Shown: positions 8,941-19,212, counted from the stretch's first letter. The stretch: 64,000 nt of DNA from Octadecabacter sp. SW4 (GCF_008065155.1 NZ_CP042819.1:2486922-2550921), one strand, 5' to 3'. Translations and numbers: made by a program. Notes: generated by a model not told the origin, from the sequence alone.

Positions 8941-9294
8941 ATGACCGGATACCTGACCACCCATGTTCTTGATACCGCGCGCGGCTGTCCCGCCCGGGGG
9001 CTGCGCATCGACCTTTACCGGATCGACGGCGAGATGCGCACCCACCTGATCGCACTGACCACGAATGATGACGGGCGCACGGATGAACAGATCCTGCCTG
9101 CCGACAAGTTTGAAACCGGCACCTATGAATTGGTCTTTCACGCAGGCGCCTACCTTGATGCCACCGGCACGCCACCCGAAGACCCGCGTTTTCTGGATGT
9201 GATCCCGCTGCGGTTCGGCATGAGTGAGGCGTCGCATTATCACGTGCCACTGCTGCTGTCGCCATTCGGGTATTCCACCTATCGCGGCAGCTGA
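8941..9294 (+). CDS. uraH: 5-Hydroxyisourate hydrolase (transthyretin-like)
   Basis: 117 residues, full length. It has the three diagnostic parts: N-terminal [14 protein letters not shown], the central Arg in the RIDLYRI region, and the C-terminal YRGS tetrapeptide. It hydrolyses 5-hydroxyisourate, the product of PuuD, to OHCU, the substrate of the UraD domain encoded divergently. The ATG follows GTGAGAAAGCGCC, only a moderate ribosome site. The last 16 bases overlap the 3' end of the convergent LysR gene. Confidence 0.92.
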   Translation: MTGYLTTHVLDTARGCPARGLRIDLYRIDGEMRTHLIALTTNDDGRTDEQILPADKFETGTYELVFHAGAYLDATGTPPEDPRFLDVIPLRFGMSEASHYHVPLLLSPFGYSTYRGS

Positions 9295-10211
9295 GCGGTC
9301 TTTTCGCTGTCACGCACCGCCGCGCTGATCTTTTCGATCACGAACTCCATGAACAGCCGCGTTTTCGGGTCCTGACGGCGGCGGTGGGTGAACAAACAGG
9401 CCATCTGGATCGGTTCAGGCGGCGTCTGCGTCGCGACCGCAACCAGCCGCCCTGCCTTGATATGTTCGGCCACCTCGAACACGGGTTTCATGGCGATGCC
9501 GTTCCCCGCCAGCGCCCAATCGGTCAGCACATCACCATCATCGGATTCATAGCGCCCGGCGATGCGAAACCGTTTCGGACCATCAGGCGTGACCAACCGC
9601 CAGTGAAATTCGGTCGCGCCAGGAAAGCGCAAATTCAGGCATTCGTGGTTGCCGTTGATCAGATCATCGCCCGACGCCGGATGCCCGTGTTTGGCGATAT
9701 AGGCGGGCGACGCACATAGCACCCGTTCCACATCCGCAATCTTGCGAATACGCAGGTTACTGTCCTCGGGCGTGCCAAGGAAGAACGCCAGATCAAGCCC
9801 TTCGGTCGTGAGATCAACCTTGCGATCTGTCAGGCGCAAGCGGATACTGACCTCGGGGTAACTGGCAAGAAAATCAGGGACTTGCGGTGCCAGTAGCCTG
9901 CGCCCCACACCCAAGGGGGCCGCCACATAAAGCGCGCCTTTGGGGTTTTCGGTGATGTTGACGACCTGGGCCTCGGCGTTGTCCACGGACTCCAGAATTT
10001 CGCACGCTCCGCCGTAGAATGCGCGGCCCTGTTCGGTGGGCGTCAGGCTGCGGGTGGTGCGCTGGAACAGGCGCACGCTCAGATGTTCCTCGAGCTGGGA
10101 AATCCGCGAAGACGTCACCGCAGGCGATACACGCAAATCGCGCCCCGCCGCCGACATGCTGCCAAGTTCATAGACACGGACAAAGGTGCGGATATTATCC
10201 AGATAGGACAT
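9279..10211 (-). CDS. LysR-family transcriptional regulator
   Basis: 310 residues. The N-terminal winged HTH (about 1-60) reads [25 protein letters not shown] in two parts, followed by a linker helix and a substrate-binding domain. It resembles the subgroup that regulates small oxidoreductases rather than having a recognisable purine sensor. It sits between uraH (convergent, 16-base overlap) and puuD (divergent, 100-base gap), so control of puuD and perhaps the ureide genes is the natural inference. The effector is unknown. Confidence 0.85.
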   Translation of the reverse strand: MSYLDNIRTFVRVYELGSMSAAGRDLRVSPAVTSSRISQLEEHLSVRLFQRTTRSLTPTEQGRAFYGGACEILESVDNAEAQVVNITENPKGALYVAAPLGVGRRLLAPQVPDFLASYPEVSIRLRLTDRKVDLTTEGLDLAFFLGTPEDSNLRIRKIADVERVLCASPAYIAKHGHPASGDDLINGNHECLNLRFPGATEFHWRLVTPDGPKRFRIAGRYESDDGDVLTDWALAGNGIAMKPVFEVAEHIKAGRLVAVATQTPPEPIQMACLFTHRRRQDPKTRLFMEFVIEKISAAVRDSEKTAQLPR

Positions 10212-10311
10212 TGTTTTGCTTTTTTTGATGCTGCTTGGTCTTTAGGGACAATAGCAGAACAATGCCCGCGCGCCTAGGGTGATGGTAAATACGAATCCAA
10301 AGGGGACAACC

Positions 10312-11541
10312 ATGTATGATCTGGCAATCTTGTGGGACTGGATCGCGTTCAGCGTCCGCTGGCTGCATGTCATCACGGCGATGGCCTGGATCGGCGCGTC
10401 GTTCTATTTCATCGCGCTTGATCTGATGTTGAAACCCAATGACGCCCTGCCCAAGGGGGCGTCCGGCGAAGAATGGGAAGTCCACGGCGGCGGATTTTAT
10501 CACACGGTCAAATACCTTGTTGCGCCCTCGGAGATGCCCGAGCACCTGACATGGCACAAATGGCAAAGCTACACGACTTGGTTGTCGGGTGCCGCCCTGC
10601 TGATGATCATCTATTGGGTCGGCGGCGAGTTGTTCCTGCTGGACCCAACCAAGGTCGATCTGGCGCTGTGGCAGGGGATCGTGATTTCGGCAGGGTCACT
10701 GACAATCGGCTGGCTGCTGTATGATGCGATGTGCAAATCCAGGCTCGCCGATACGCCCACATTGCTGATGCTGCTGCTGTTCGCGATCCTTGTGATCATG
10801 TCGTGGGGCTATAACCAGATTTTCACGGGCCGCGCTGCCCTGCTGCATCTGGGGGCATTCACGGCCACCATCATGACGGCCAATGTGTTTTTCCAGATCA
10901 TGCCGAACCAGCGGATCGTCGTTGCCGATCTCAAGGCGGGGCGCACGCCGGATGCCAAGTATGGCAAGATTGCCAAGGTCCGCTCGACCCATAACAACTA
11001 TCTAACGCTGCCTGTCGTGTTCTTGATGCTGGCCAACCATTATCCACTGTCGTTTGGCACACAGTATTCGTGGATCATCGCCGCGCTGATCTTTCTGACC
11101 GGCGTGACGATCCGCCACTATTTCAACACCATGCACAAGACCGGCAAGGGGCCGCATTGGACATGGGGTGTCACCGTGCTTTTGATGATCATCATCGCGT
11201 GGTTGTCCACCCAGCGCAGTGGCGACACCTACGAGGACTCCCTGGCGCGCGAACTGACAGCCTACGAGGAACGTTATGCATCAGCGGCAGGGTTCGAGGA
11301 TGCCTACAACACCGTGATCGGCAACTGTTCCATGTGCCACGCCCGCGAACCTGTCTGGAACAACATGCAGTGGGCGCCCAAGGGCGTGCTGCTGGAAACC
11401 GAAGGCGATGTCGCCCGCCACGCCCGCCAAATCTATCTGCACGCAGGCGTCAGCCGGGCGATGCCACCCCCCAACGCGATCCAGATGGACAGCGAGGCGC
11501 GCGCGATCATCATCGCGTGGTATCGCGCCGCGAACGACTGA
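10312..11541 (+). CDS. puuD: Membrane urate hydroxylase PuuD with C-terminal cytochrome c domain
   Basis: 409 residues. About 1-310 is the eight-helix urate oxidase N-terminal membrane domain, opening with WLHVITAMAWIGASFYF and including a GGGFYHTVKY segment. About 330-409 is a cytochrome c domain with one heme motif CSMCH and a later Met. It oxidises urate to 5-hydroxyisourate and passes electrons to the respiratory chain instead of making peroxide. The ATG at 10312 is preceded by AGGGGACAACC and fits the family start; GTG at 10279 and ATG at 10282 are weaker. Upstream of the FAD monooxygenase by 68 bases. Confidence 0.9.
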   Translation: MYDLAILWDWIAFSVRWLHVITAMAWIGASFYFIALDLMLKPNDALPKGASGEEWEVHGGGFYHTVKYLVAPSEMPEHLTWHKWQSYTTWLSGAALLMIIYWVGGELFLLDPTKVDLALWQGIVISAGSLTIGWLLYDAMCKSRLADTPTLLMLLLFAILVIMSWGYNQIFTGRAALLHLGAFTATIMTANVFFQIMPNQRIVVADLKAGRTPDAKYGKIAKVRSTHNNYLTLPVVFLMLANHYPLSFGTQYSWIIAALIFLTGVTIRHYFNTMHKTGKGPHWTWGVTVLLMIIIAWLSTQRSGDTYEDSLARELTAYEERYASAAGFEDAYNTVIGNCSMCHAREPVWNNMQWAPKGVLLETEGDVARHARQIYLHAGVSRAMPPPNAIQMDSEARAIIIAWYRAAND

Positions 11542-11609
11542 CCGCGACGATTGCGCGCTTGCATCCTGCGGTATGGCGCGGCTAGGACGGGCGTAAAGAC
11601 TGGGACGCC

Positions 11610-12803
11610 ATGCCACTCAATATCGCTATCGTCGGGGCCGGAATAGGCGGGCTTGCCGCCGCAGCCCTGCTGGCTGACCAAGGCCACAGCCTGACGGTTT
11701 TCGATCGCTTCGATGCCCCCCGCCCGGTGGGCTCCGGCCTTGTGATCCAACCCGTGGGCCAAGCCGTGCTTGACCGGATCGGCGCAGGTGACATGGCCCG
11801 CCAAAAAGGCAACGCCATCAACCGGATGCTGGGCCACGAGGCCGATCATGGCCGGCGCGTGCTGGATGTGTGGTATGATCGCTCCGCCGGAGTGAACCAC
11901 GGGCTGGCCATTCACCGTGCCGCCCTGTTCGATGCAATTTTGCAGGCCGCCCTGACACGCAACAGCCTGACGATTGTTCCCTCAGCCGCCATCGCGGGCG
12001 TAACGGACGCCACCAACGACACCCGCCGTCTGATCCTTGCAGATGGCACCCGAACCGATCCGTTTGATCTGGTGATTGACGCTGCGGGGGCATCATCGCC
12101 CTTGTCGCCACTGGTGTCGCGCACACTGTCTTATGGGGCGATCTGGGGCACCGTGGACTGGCCCGAAACGGACCTGCCCCATGACCAGCTCTCGCAGCAA
12201 TACCGGCGCGCGGATCGGATGATTGGCGCGTTACCTATCGGCACAATGCCCGGCGAAACGGTGCCAAAGGCCGCTGTTTTCTGGTCCATGCCTGCGGACA
12301 GTCACGCAGCCTGGACCGCGCGCGGATTGGACGCCTGGAAGGACGAGGCTATCGCGCTTTGGCCCGCTATCGCGCCGTTTCTGGAGCAGATCACCGACAC
12401 CGGCCAAATGACGATGGCGCGTTATAGCCACGGCACCCTGCGCCGCCCCTTCGGCGACAGGATCGCCCATATCGGTGACGCCGCGCACCGGGCCAGCCCG
12501 CAACTGGGGCAAGGGGCGAATATGGCGCTGCTCGATGCTTTGGCGTTGGCCGAGGCGCTGCGCCTGCATCCGCTGCAAGCCGCGCTGCCCGCCTATGCGC
12601 GCGCACGGCGCTGGCATGTGGCGATCTATCAGGCGATGAGTTGGGCATTCACACCGCAATACCAATCCGACAGCCGTATCCTGCCACTGCTGCGCGACCG
12701 TGTGTTATTTCCGGTGTCGATGATCCCACCCGTGCCGCGCCTTCTGACGGCGCTTGTGCGCGGGTCGATGATCAACCCGCTGGGGCGCCTTGGGTCACTT
12801 TGA
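11610..12803 (+). CDS. FAD-dependent aromatic monooxygenase (PHBH/salicylate hydroxylase-like)
   Basis: 397 residues of the class A flavoprotein monooxygenase family. It has N-terminal GAGIGGLAAAALL (Rossmann, about 9-21), the middle motif as DLVIDAAGASS where DG is replaced by DA, and GDAAHRASPQLGQGANMALLDA for flavin ribityl binding. It could hydroxylate an aromatic or N-heterocyclic ring. Next to puuD it recalls HpxO-type FAD urate hydroxylases, but PuuD already covers that step, so a different purine-related substrate or an unrelated role is equally possible. Its 3' end overlaps the convergent TIGR01620-type gene by nine bases. Confidence 0.75.
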   Translation: MPLNIAIVGAGIGGLAAAALLADQGHSLTVFDRFDAPRPVGSGLVIQPVGQAVLDRIGAGDMARQKGNAINRMLGHEADHGRRVLDVWYDRSAGVNHGLAIHRAALFDAILQAALTRNSLTIVPSAAIAGVTDATNDTRRLILADGTRTDPFDLVIDAAGASSPLSPLVSRTLSYGAIWGTVDWPETDLPHDQLSQQYRRADRMIGALPIGTMPGETVPKAAVFWSMPADSHAAWTARGLDAWKDEAIALWPAIAPFLEQITDTGQMTMARYSHGTLRRPFGDRIAHIGDAAHRASPQLGQGANMALLDALALAEALRLHPLQAALPAYARARRWHVAIYQAMSWAFTPQYQSDSRILPLLRDRVLFPVSMIPPVPRLLTALVRGSMINPLGRLGSL

Positions 12804-13792
12804 TCCCGCCCCGAACAACCCCGTCAGCGCACGTTTCACCAGCGCCGTGACCGCTGGCCGCTTGACCGAATGAAACGGCAGCGGGCGGCACACCTCGATC
12901 GCGGCGACGCCGACGCGGGCGGTCAAAGCGCCGTTGATAACCCCTTCGCCAAAACGGCGCGAGACCTTCGACAAAACCCCGCCCCCCGCGACCGAGCCGA
13001 TCAAATCATCGCCCACCGCCACCGCGCCCGTCGCTACAAGATGCGTCAGCACGGTGCGCGTCAGGCGCCAACTGCCCAGCACACCCGACCGCCCGCCATA
13101 AATCTCGGCAATGCGCCGGATCATTCGCAGGTTGGCCGTCAGGGCCGTGAACACATCGGCCAGCGCAAGCGGCACAATCGCCGTAACCATCGCCACCTGT
13201 CGCGCGGCGGCCTCGACTTCACGCAGGGCACGCTGATCAAGGGGGGCCAGAATGTCGGCCTCGGCCAACCCGATCAGCCCGTCGCCATCCAGCACATCAC
13301 CGCTTCGTTCCGCCAGCCGTTCGCGGCCCCATTCAGTATCGGCGCGACCCTTGTAGAGCGTTTCAAGCTGCCCCAACACGGCGCGCGCGTCCTTGACCTC
13401 ACCACTGATGAGCGCGGCGGCGGCGGCGGTCTGAATCCGGTCCACGCGGCGCAATCGACTGAATGCAGCCAGTTCGCGCAGGGCGATGATCAGCAAGACA
13501 CTGCAGAACAGCGCCAGCAGCGTCATCGCGATCCCGCCCAATATCGGCGACCGCGCCAGCAATCCGTTGACGAAATCCCAGGCGGCAATTGACGCGGCAA
13601 ACCCGACAATCGCGACCAGTAACGACCAGAACCACCGCGCCAAACGCGACGGGCGGCGCGCCGCCAGAACCGCCACCTGCTGCATGGCTGCGCCTTGCGG
13701 GGCGACATCCGGAACAGCGGGGCCGTTGCCGGTGTCAGGTCGGGCTTTTCGCCCTCAAGGTCAATCAGCACGGGGCCGGATTTTTTGCTCAT
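12795..13792 (-). CDS. TIGR01620/YcjF-like membrane protein, frameshifted near its N-terminus
   Basis: The main ORF (12795-13685, 296 residues) carries two membrane helices (about 20-40 and 47-66) and a C-terminal DUF697-like region. Another frame upstream (13792 to about 13720) encodes [19 protein letters not shown] then TPATAP, a natural N-terminus for this family. Its ATG overlaps the ycjX-like stop as ATGA. Adding one base near 13715-13724, at a run of four G, joins the two pieces as ...TAP-x-VPDVAPQGAAMQQ. The gene is therefore probably one 330-residue protein split by a single missing base. The role is unknown; it is the partner of YcjX in many proteobacteria. Confidence 0.75.
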
Positions 13793-15219
13793 AACCGATC
13801 CCCGATCAGAAATTGTGCGGCCTTGTCCAGCCGGATATGGGGCGGCCCGTCGCCCGGTTTCAGGGTCAGCGGCGCAGGTGCGAAATTCATCACGCTGTAA
13901 TCCGCATCAAGCCATTTTTCAGCCCCCCCGCGGGCAGGACCAAGCAGATGCGCGGGGTCACTCGGCAGTTCACCGGGATAAAACGCCGCCTGTTTGCCGC
14001 CCTCGAGCAACTGCCCACGCACCACGTCCAGCGTGCGGCCATCGTGGTTGATCTGATCCTCGATCGTGGTGCGCAATGCTGCAATGGACATGGCGGCGGT
14101 ATCGGCCCCTGCAAAATCAGCGCGGTCCTTGGCGTCACGCAGCAGGGCTTGGGCGATTGCCGTCAGTTGCGGGTGTTGCATGTGGTGCAGATGGTCGGCC
14201 TTGGTCGCGGCAAAGAGGATTTTCTCGACCCGCCGCCCCTGGAAAATACGCGACAGGAACGCGTTGCGCCCGGGCCGGAACGCCCCAAGGATATCAGCCA
14301 TCGTGGCGCGCATGTCTTCAACTGCGCGCGGGCCTGCGTGGATCGCGCCCAAGACGTCGACCAGCACGATCTGGCGGTCTATCCGCGCAAAATGATCCCG
14401 AAAGAAGGGCAGCACCACGTTACGTTTGTAGCTGTCATAGCGGCGGCTGAATTCGCGGCCCAGTGACCGGCGCGGGGTATCCCCCACAGGCAGCGGCGCG
14501 AACGTCAGCACAGGCGAGCCTTCCAGATCACCGGGCAGCAGGAACCGCCCCGGCGTGCAATCGGAAAAGCCCGCCGCGCGCGCGCTTTGCAGATACTGGG
14601 TGAACGATGCGGCCAGCGTCTGCGCGGTGCTTTCATCCAGCGGTGCCGCCCCATCCGTATTTGCCAGCAGCGCCAGGAAATCCGCCGCCTCGGTGCGTCC
14701 CTGCATCCGTGCAAGGGTATCAGCCGACCACTGTGCAAAATCCTTGTCCATCAACCCCAGATCCAACAGCCATTCACCGGGGTAATCGACAATATCCAGA
14801 TGTACCGTGCGCGGCCCCTGAAGGCCCGACAACAACCCCGTCGGCTGCACCCGCAGGGACAGGCGCAATTCGCTGATCCGGCGCGTGCCTTGCGGCCATT
14901 CGGGGGATTTGGCCGTTAGTTTCGCCAGATGCGCTTCGTAGTTGAAACGCGGCAGGGTATCGTCCGGTTGCGGCTGCAAATAGGCCGTCTGGATCGCGCC
15001 ATTGGCCGCAGCGACCAGTTGCGGCATCCGCCCGCGATCCATCAGATTCGCCACAAGCGATGTGATGAACACCGTCTTGCCCGCGCGCGACAGGCCCGTG
15101 ACGCCCAAACGTATCACAGGTTCGCTAAAGGGTGCGGTCACCGTATCGGTGATCCCCTCGACGCTGCGCACGATCTGGTCGGCGATGCCGCCTGCGATAG
15201 ACCCTAACCCCACGAACAC
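13789..15219 (-). CDS. YcjX-family P-loop NTPase
   Basis: 476 residues, the usual length. It has Walker [14 protein letters not shown] (about residues 41-53), the family pattern [24 protein letters not shown] as the Walker B/switch region and ATKADHL as a nucleotide base-specificity motif. The start is GTG at 15219 with AGGGA six bases upstream; GTG at 15213 is also possible. In enterobacteria ycjX-ycjF are stress-linked with the phage-shock genes; here the pair stands alone, and its ATGA overlap with the downstream gene implies coupled translation. Confidence 0.88.
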   Translation of the reverse strand: MFVGLGSIAGGIADQIVRSVEGITDTVTAPFSEPVIRLGVTGLSRAGKTVFITSLVANLMDRGRMPQLVAAANGAIQTAYLQPQPDDTLPRFNYEAHLAKLTAKSPEWPQGTRRISELRLSLRVQPTGLLSGLQGPRTVHLDIVDYPGEWLLDLGLMDKDFAQWSADTLARMQGRTEAADFLALLANTDGAAPLDESTAQTLAASFTQYLQSARAAGFSDCTPGRFLLPGDLEGSPVLTFAPLPVGDTPRRSLGREFSRRYDSYKRNVVLPFFRDHFARIDRQIVLVDVLGAIHAGPRAVEDMRATMADILGAFRPGRNAFLSRIFQGRRVEKILFAATKADHLHHMQHPQLTAIAQALLRDAKDRADFAGADTAAMSIAALRTTIEDQINHDGRTLDVVRGQLLEGGKQAAFYPGELPSDPAHLLGPARGGAEKWLDADYSVMNFAPAPLTLKPGDGPPHIRLDKAAQFLIGDRL

Positions 15220-15307
15220 ACCTTTCCCTAGTCATCCCCAAGATAGGTGGCGCGCGGGGGGATGTGTAGGGATTGATTTCGCCCCCCCTTCCCCCTATGC
15301 GAACCCC

Positions 15308-16075
15308 ATGCCCAGATATGCCCTCAAGGTTGAATATGATGGCGGCCGGTTTTCGGGCTGGCAGCGTCAGGCCGACCAGCCATCAGTGCAGGGCGCGATC
15401 GAGGCGGCCTTGGCGCGGCTTGAGGATGGCCCCCACACGATCGCCGCGGCGGGGCGGACGGACGCGGGCGTGCATGCAACCGGACAAGTGGCGCACTGCG
15501 ACCTGACCCGCAACTGGGAGCCGTTCCGCCTGTCCGAGGCGCTGAATTACCACCTCAAACCCAACCCTGTTGCCATAACAGCCTGCACCGTGGTGGCGGA
15601 TGACTGGCACGCGCGGTTTTCGGCCATTGAGCGGCGGTATGTCTTTCGCCTGATCGCACGGCGCGCGCCTTTGACCTTTGAAAAAGGGCAAGCGTGGCGC
15701 GTGCCACACCCTTTGGACGGGGCGGCGATGCAGGCGGGGGCGGATCAATTGCTGGGGCGGCACGATTTTACAACCTTTCGGTCCTCGATCTGTCAGGCCA
15801 ATAGCCCGCTGCGCACGCTGGATGAATTGACGATCTCGGACATCGCCCGGGACGGATATCAGGAGTTTCACTTTCACGTCCGCGCGCGCTCGTTCCTGCA
15901 CAATCAGGTGCGCAGTTTTGTCGGCACGCTGGAACGGGTCGGCGCGGGGGCTTGGTCCCCCGATGACGTGGGCGCGGCGCTGGCCGCCCGCGATCGCGCA
16001 GCCTGTGGCCCTGTCTGTCCGCCCGATGGGTTGTATTTGGCGGGTGTCGCATACTCCGACGATCCCTTCGCCTAA
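15308..16075 (+). CDS. truA: tRNA pseudouridine synthase A (positions 38-40)
   Basis: 255 residues. The start [21 protein letters not shown] is typical, and the catalytic aspartate lies in [10 protein letters not shown] (about residue 53). Later motifs [11 protein letters not shown] and [15 protein letters not shown] are also conserved. It isomerises uridines in the anticodon stem-loop of many tRNAs. The ATG at 15308 is the family start; the frame is open much further upstream but that stretch is antisense to the ycjX-like gene. It converges with the next gene, overlapping by four bases. Confidence 0.93.
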   Translation: MPRYALKVEYDGGRFSGWQRQADQPSVQGAIEAALARLEDGPHTIAAAGRTDAGVHATGQVAHCDLTRNWEPFRLSEALNYHLKPNPVAITACTVVADDWHARFSAIERRYVFRLIARRAPLTFEKGQAWRVPHPLDGAAMQAGADQLLGRHDFTTFRSSICQANSPLRTLDELTISDIARDGYQEFHFHVRARSFLHNQVRSFVGTLERVGAGAWSPDDVGAALAARDRAACGPVCPPDGLYLAGVAYSDDPFA

Positions 16076-16584
16076 TCGTTGTCGGTCAGACCTGCCCCTG
16101 CCCCGGCGGCGCGCGAGGTTTCAGTTTCCGGCACAAGGGTCAGCGCCGCAAGGGCCGCCAGGCCCGCCCATGCGCCCCCATCAATGTCGACCGGTCCGGC
16201 TGGCAGATCGACCGACGCCCCCTGCCCAGCGGCAATCACCACGCAATCGCCCTGCACATCACATATCAGCCCCGCCCCAAAGCGGTTTGCCCTAATGACA
16301 AGTGCAAGCACCAACAGCGGCAGATCGGCCCGGTTGATCCGCTGCGCGCCCTGCCCCGCCCGCGCCAGATCAATCGCCGTCGGGCCAGCCATCATGGCAC
16401 CGCCACTATCGGTCCAGGGTTCATGCGGACGCTGCAAGGCGGCCACAAGCGCAGACATATCCCCGCCCAGCGCGATATAGTCGGGCATGGCGGCGGAAAT
16501 GTCCTCGCAGTGGCCCAAGGGGACACCGGCCCCGCGCGCCGCCTTGAGGACCATGCCCTGCACCTCGTTAAGGGACCGCATCAT
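16072..16584 (-). CDS. Conserved hypothetical protein, possibly DUF3726
   Basis: 170 residues from the ATG at 16584, which overlaps the upstream stop as ATGA. It starts [20 protein letters not shown], has an amphipathic N-terminal helix and an Ala/Gly/Leu-rich remainder, with no catalytic motif I can name. The opening is like proteins labelled DUF3726 in Rhodobacteraceae, but I am not certain. It is the third gene of a unit with an M19 dipeptidase and a 551-residue unknown, so a role in peptide or small-amide metabolism is conceivable. Cytosolic: no signal or membrane helix. Confidence 0.65.
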   Translation of the reverse strand: MMRSLNEVQGMVLKAARGAGVPLGHCEDISAAMPDYIALGGDMSALVAALQRPHEPWTDSGGAMMAGPTAIDLARAGQGAQRINRADLPLLVLALVIRANRFGAGLICDVQGDCVVIAAGQGASVDLPAGPVDIDGGAWAGLAALAALTLVPETETSRAAGAGAGLTDND

Positions 16585-18236
16585 GACGCAAAGGTGGGCA
16601 GCCACCAGTCATCGGCATTGTGCAATTCGTCCGCCAAAGGCGCGCCTTGCGCCAGCGTGATCCGCGTCCAGCGGTCAGACTTGGGATCAAACTTGGCCGC
16701 GCCAAAGAACGCCAGCTTACAGCGCAGCATATCAATCGGCAGGCAGTCATCGCCAATAAGATTGTCGCGGATTTCGGCGTAAGGATGGCGTGCCAGTGTC
16801 TGCACACGGCGCGCCGCCGCACGATGTTCCGGGTGCGCGGCCAGCACCGCGGCAATCGGGCCGGTTTGGCCGTGCAGCGCCCCCGCCAATGCCTTCACCT
16901 GACGCGCGATATCAAGAGGGCTTTCCAGCGCTGCCCCCTCTTCGATAAAGCGCGAGCCAAGGCGGGGTTCCTGTTTGGCCTCGGACACATACCAGAACTG
17001 GGCGCAGTGGTGCGGATCGTCAAAATCGGTATCAACCGCCCACTGCCAATCTCGCGCAATCAGGGCTGACAGATCGGCGCAGGCCATCGCCGGATCAAGG
17101 ACAGGCACAAAGGGCGTGGACATGCAATCGGTCAACCCATCAATCAGGTCGCCAAAGGGTTCCAGCACCAGCGCCGCGATCAGTTCCTGCGTGTCAATGG
17201 ACCAGCGCGCGCTGTCACACACCAACCGATCCAACGGCGCCGCACCACCCATAAAGTCGGGCGTCAGATGCGCGGCCACCTCGGGCCATTCGCGGCGAGT
17301 CACATCGATCCGGCCCTGCGCAATCCGGTCAGGCACCTGCCATTGCGCCAGATGTTGCGCCGCCCGCATGACCAATTCGTAAACACGCGTGATCTGCCCG
17401 GGTGTGAGCGTTTCAACCGCGCGCACGCGGGCCAGAGCGGTCTCGCGCACCTGCATCCACGCATCCAGCAACAGCGGGTGCGACACCAGAAACGGCGCCA
17501 TGCCAAGGCCCGTCGCATTGCCGATCCCAAGATGGCGTTTCAGGGCGCGATCAAGGGGGGCGCCGCCCACATGTTCGACCAGATCGTGGGTGAAACCACG
17601 GATCAGCCAGACGGTCAGCATTTCAGCGGCAAAAGGGCCGGACATTCCCGGCCTTTGCCCGAATTTGTCCCGATCCGCGATCCCGAACTTGCCGTTGCCA
17701 TAAACGGCAGTGGTGCGCATCAGGTAACCGACATCGCGGATCATGCCCGCATCAGGTTGCCTGCCTGCGCGCAGGGCTTCGACCACATGGGCGAACAAAC
17801 GCACGGATTTGTTGGCGCGGCTCAGGACCAGATCACGCGGGTCAAAGCGCGCGGCTTCTTGCTGCGGCGCGGCGCGGCAAATTCGGGCAATTTCGTCCGC
17901 GTCCGGCACGCCATCATACAAAACATAGGACGTATCCCAAGCGGTTGCGATCACGCGGTCGGTGCGCTGATCGGGCGGCAAATCAGTAGACACTGCCACC
18001 AGCGAATAGGTATGCCCGCCAAAATCGACGCAATAGACGGCGTGGCCAAACCCGTCTGCGTCCATTTCCCATACAGGGCGCGTGACCTGCGCGCCCTCGG
18101 CCCCCATCCGGCGCGTGACGGATCGCAGGAACGACAATCGCGTGGGAAATCCCGCCCCCATCCGGCGCAGCCGCATGACGTCGGTCGGCGGGCGCAGGGG
18201 GCGCTGCGGTATTGGGGGGGCGTGATCGTCAAGCAT
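16581..18236 (-). CDS. Conserved hypothetical protein (551 residues)
   Basis: A long soluble protein with no motif I recognise. It is rich in Arg, Ala and Asp. Notable stretches are RTTAVYGNGKFGIADRDKF (about 190-208 from this start) and GPFAAEMLTVWLIRGFTHDLVEH. The start MLDDHAPPIPQRPLRPP at 18236 overlaps the dipeptidase stop by eight bases; the longer frame from 18311 runs into that gene. It sits tightly between the M19 dipeptidase and the DUF3726-like gene, both overlapping, so the three are likely one operon and may act on the same substrate. Function not known. Confidence 0.7.
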   Translation of the reverse strand: MLDDHAPPIPQRPLRPPTDVMRLRRMGAGFPTRLSFLRSVTRRMGAEGAQVTRPVWEMDADGFGHAVYCVDFGGHTYSLVAVSTDLPPDQRTDRVIATAWDTSYVLYDGVPDADEIARICRAAPQQEAARFDPRDLVLSRANKSVRLFAHVVEALRAGRQPDAGMIRDVGYLMRTTAVYGNGKFGIADRDKFGQRPGMSGPFAAEMLTVWLIRGFTHDLVEHVGGAPLDRALKRHLGIGNATGLGMAPFLVSHPLLLDAWMQVRETALARVRAVETLTPGQITRVYELVMRAAQHLAQWQVPDRIAQGRIDVTRREWPEVAAHLTPDFMGGAAPLDRLVCDSARWSIDTQELIAALVLEPFGDLIDGLTDCMSTPFVPVLDPAMACADLSALIARDWQWAVDTDFDDPHHCAQFWYVSEAKQEPRLGSRFIEEGAALESPLDIARQVKALAGALHGQTGPIAAVLAAHPEHRAAARRVQTLARHPYAEIRDNLIGDDCLPIDMLRCKLAFFGAAKFDPKSDRWTRITLAQGAPLADELHNADDWWLPTFAS

Positions 18237-19212
18237 CGTCAGGCCCAAAACTGTCGTCATAAAACGCCAGCCAGTTGTCACCCATGATCCCGTCAACTTC
18301 GCCCACATCAAATCCGACGGCAGCTAACCCATCGCGGATATTTCCAAAATCACGGTTGTCCTTGAACCAGCCTGGCATCCGCGGGAAACCGGCATCGCTG
18401 GCCGACCCTTCGCCATAATCCATCACCTTGGACCAGCGCCCCACCCGCATCCATTCCACCACACTATCAGGTTGATCCTGACACAAGTCGGTACCGATCC
18501 CCAGATGCCGCGCGCCATAACGGTTTGCAGCCTCAGCCACCATTTCGCAAAAATCCTGCACCGTGCAATCTGATCCACCGCGCAAATGATGCGGGTAGAC
18601 GGAAAAACCCAGCATCCCGCCCGCATTTGTCAGCGCGCGCAGCACATCATCGGATTTATTGCGCAATGCAGGGTGCCACCAGTGGGGATTGGCGTGGGTG
18701 ATGGCAATGGGGCGGGTGGAATGGTCAATCGCCTCCAAGGTGGACCGTTCGCCCGAATGGGACATGTCAACGACCAGACCAACGCGGTTCATTTCGCCCA
18801 CCACCTGCTTGCCCATGCGGGTTAGACCGGTATCGCGATCTTCGTAACAGCCGGTCGCCAGCAGGGACTGGTTGTTATAGGTCAGCTGCATGAACCGGAC
18901 CCCCAGCTGGTGACAGATTTCCACAAGGCCGATATCGTCCTCGATCGGGCTGGGGTTTTGAAACCCGAAAAAGATCGCCGTGCGCCCGGTTTCATGGGCC
19001 AGCCGCACATCACCCCCCGTCGTGCCTTTGAAGATCAGATCAGGGAACTGTTCAAAATAGCGGTTGAACCGTTCCAGTTGCAGCACCATCTCGCGGAAAC
19101 TCTCGTGATAGGCGATGGTCACATGCACCGCGTCCACGCCGCCCTTGCGCATCTGGCGAAAAATCTTTTCCGACCAATTGGCGTATTGCAGATTATCAAT
19201 CAAATATCCCAT
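18229..19212 (-). CDS. Membrane dipeptidase, peptidase family M19
   Basis: 327 residues of the renal-dipeptidase-like amidohydrolase family. Diagnostic stretches are GLVVDMSHSGERSTLEAID, PIAITHANPHWWHPALRNKSDD and HLGIGTDLCQDQ, which carry metal-binding His and Asp. The usual N-terminal HxD metal motif is not seen in its normal form, and the protein is short for the family, so the N-terminal part is diverged or reduced. No signal peptide is evident, so a cytosolic enzyme is likely despite the family name. First gene of the three-gene minus-strand unit; divergent from tamA across 148 bases. Confidence 0.82.
   Translation of the reverse strand: MGYLIDNLQYANWSEKIFRQMRKGGVDAVHVTIAYHESFREMVLQLERFNRYFEQFPDLIFKGTTGGDVRLAHETGRTAIFFGFQNPSPIEDDIGLVEICHQLGVRFMQLTYNNQSLLATGCYEDRDTGLTRMGKQVVGEMNRVGLVVDMSHSGERSTLEAIDHSTRPIAITHANPHWWHPALRNKSDDVLRALTNAGGMLGFSVYPHHLRGGSDCTVQDFCEMVAEAANRYGARHLGIGTDLCQDQPDSVVEWMRVGRWSKVMDYGEGSASDAGFPRMPGWFKDNRDFGNIRDGLAAVGFDVGEVDGIMGDNWLAFYDDSFGPDDA

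Noticed and set aside
12870..13592. 240-residue plus-strand ORF
   Set aside because: Antisense to the TIGR01620-type gene; Arg/Gln-rich product typical of a shadow frame.
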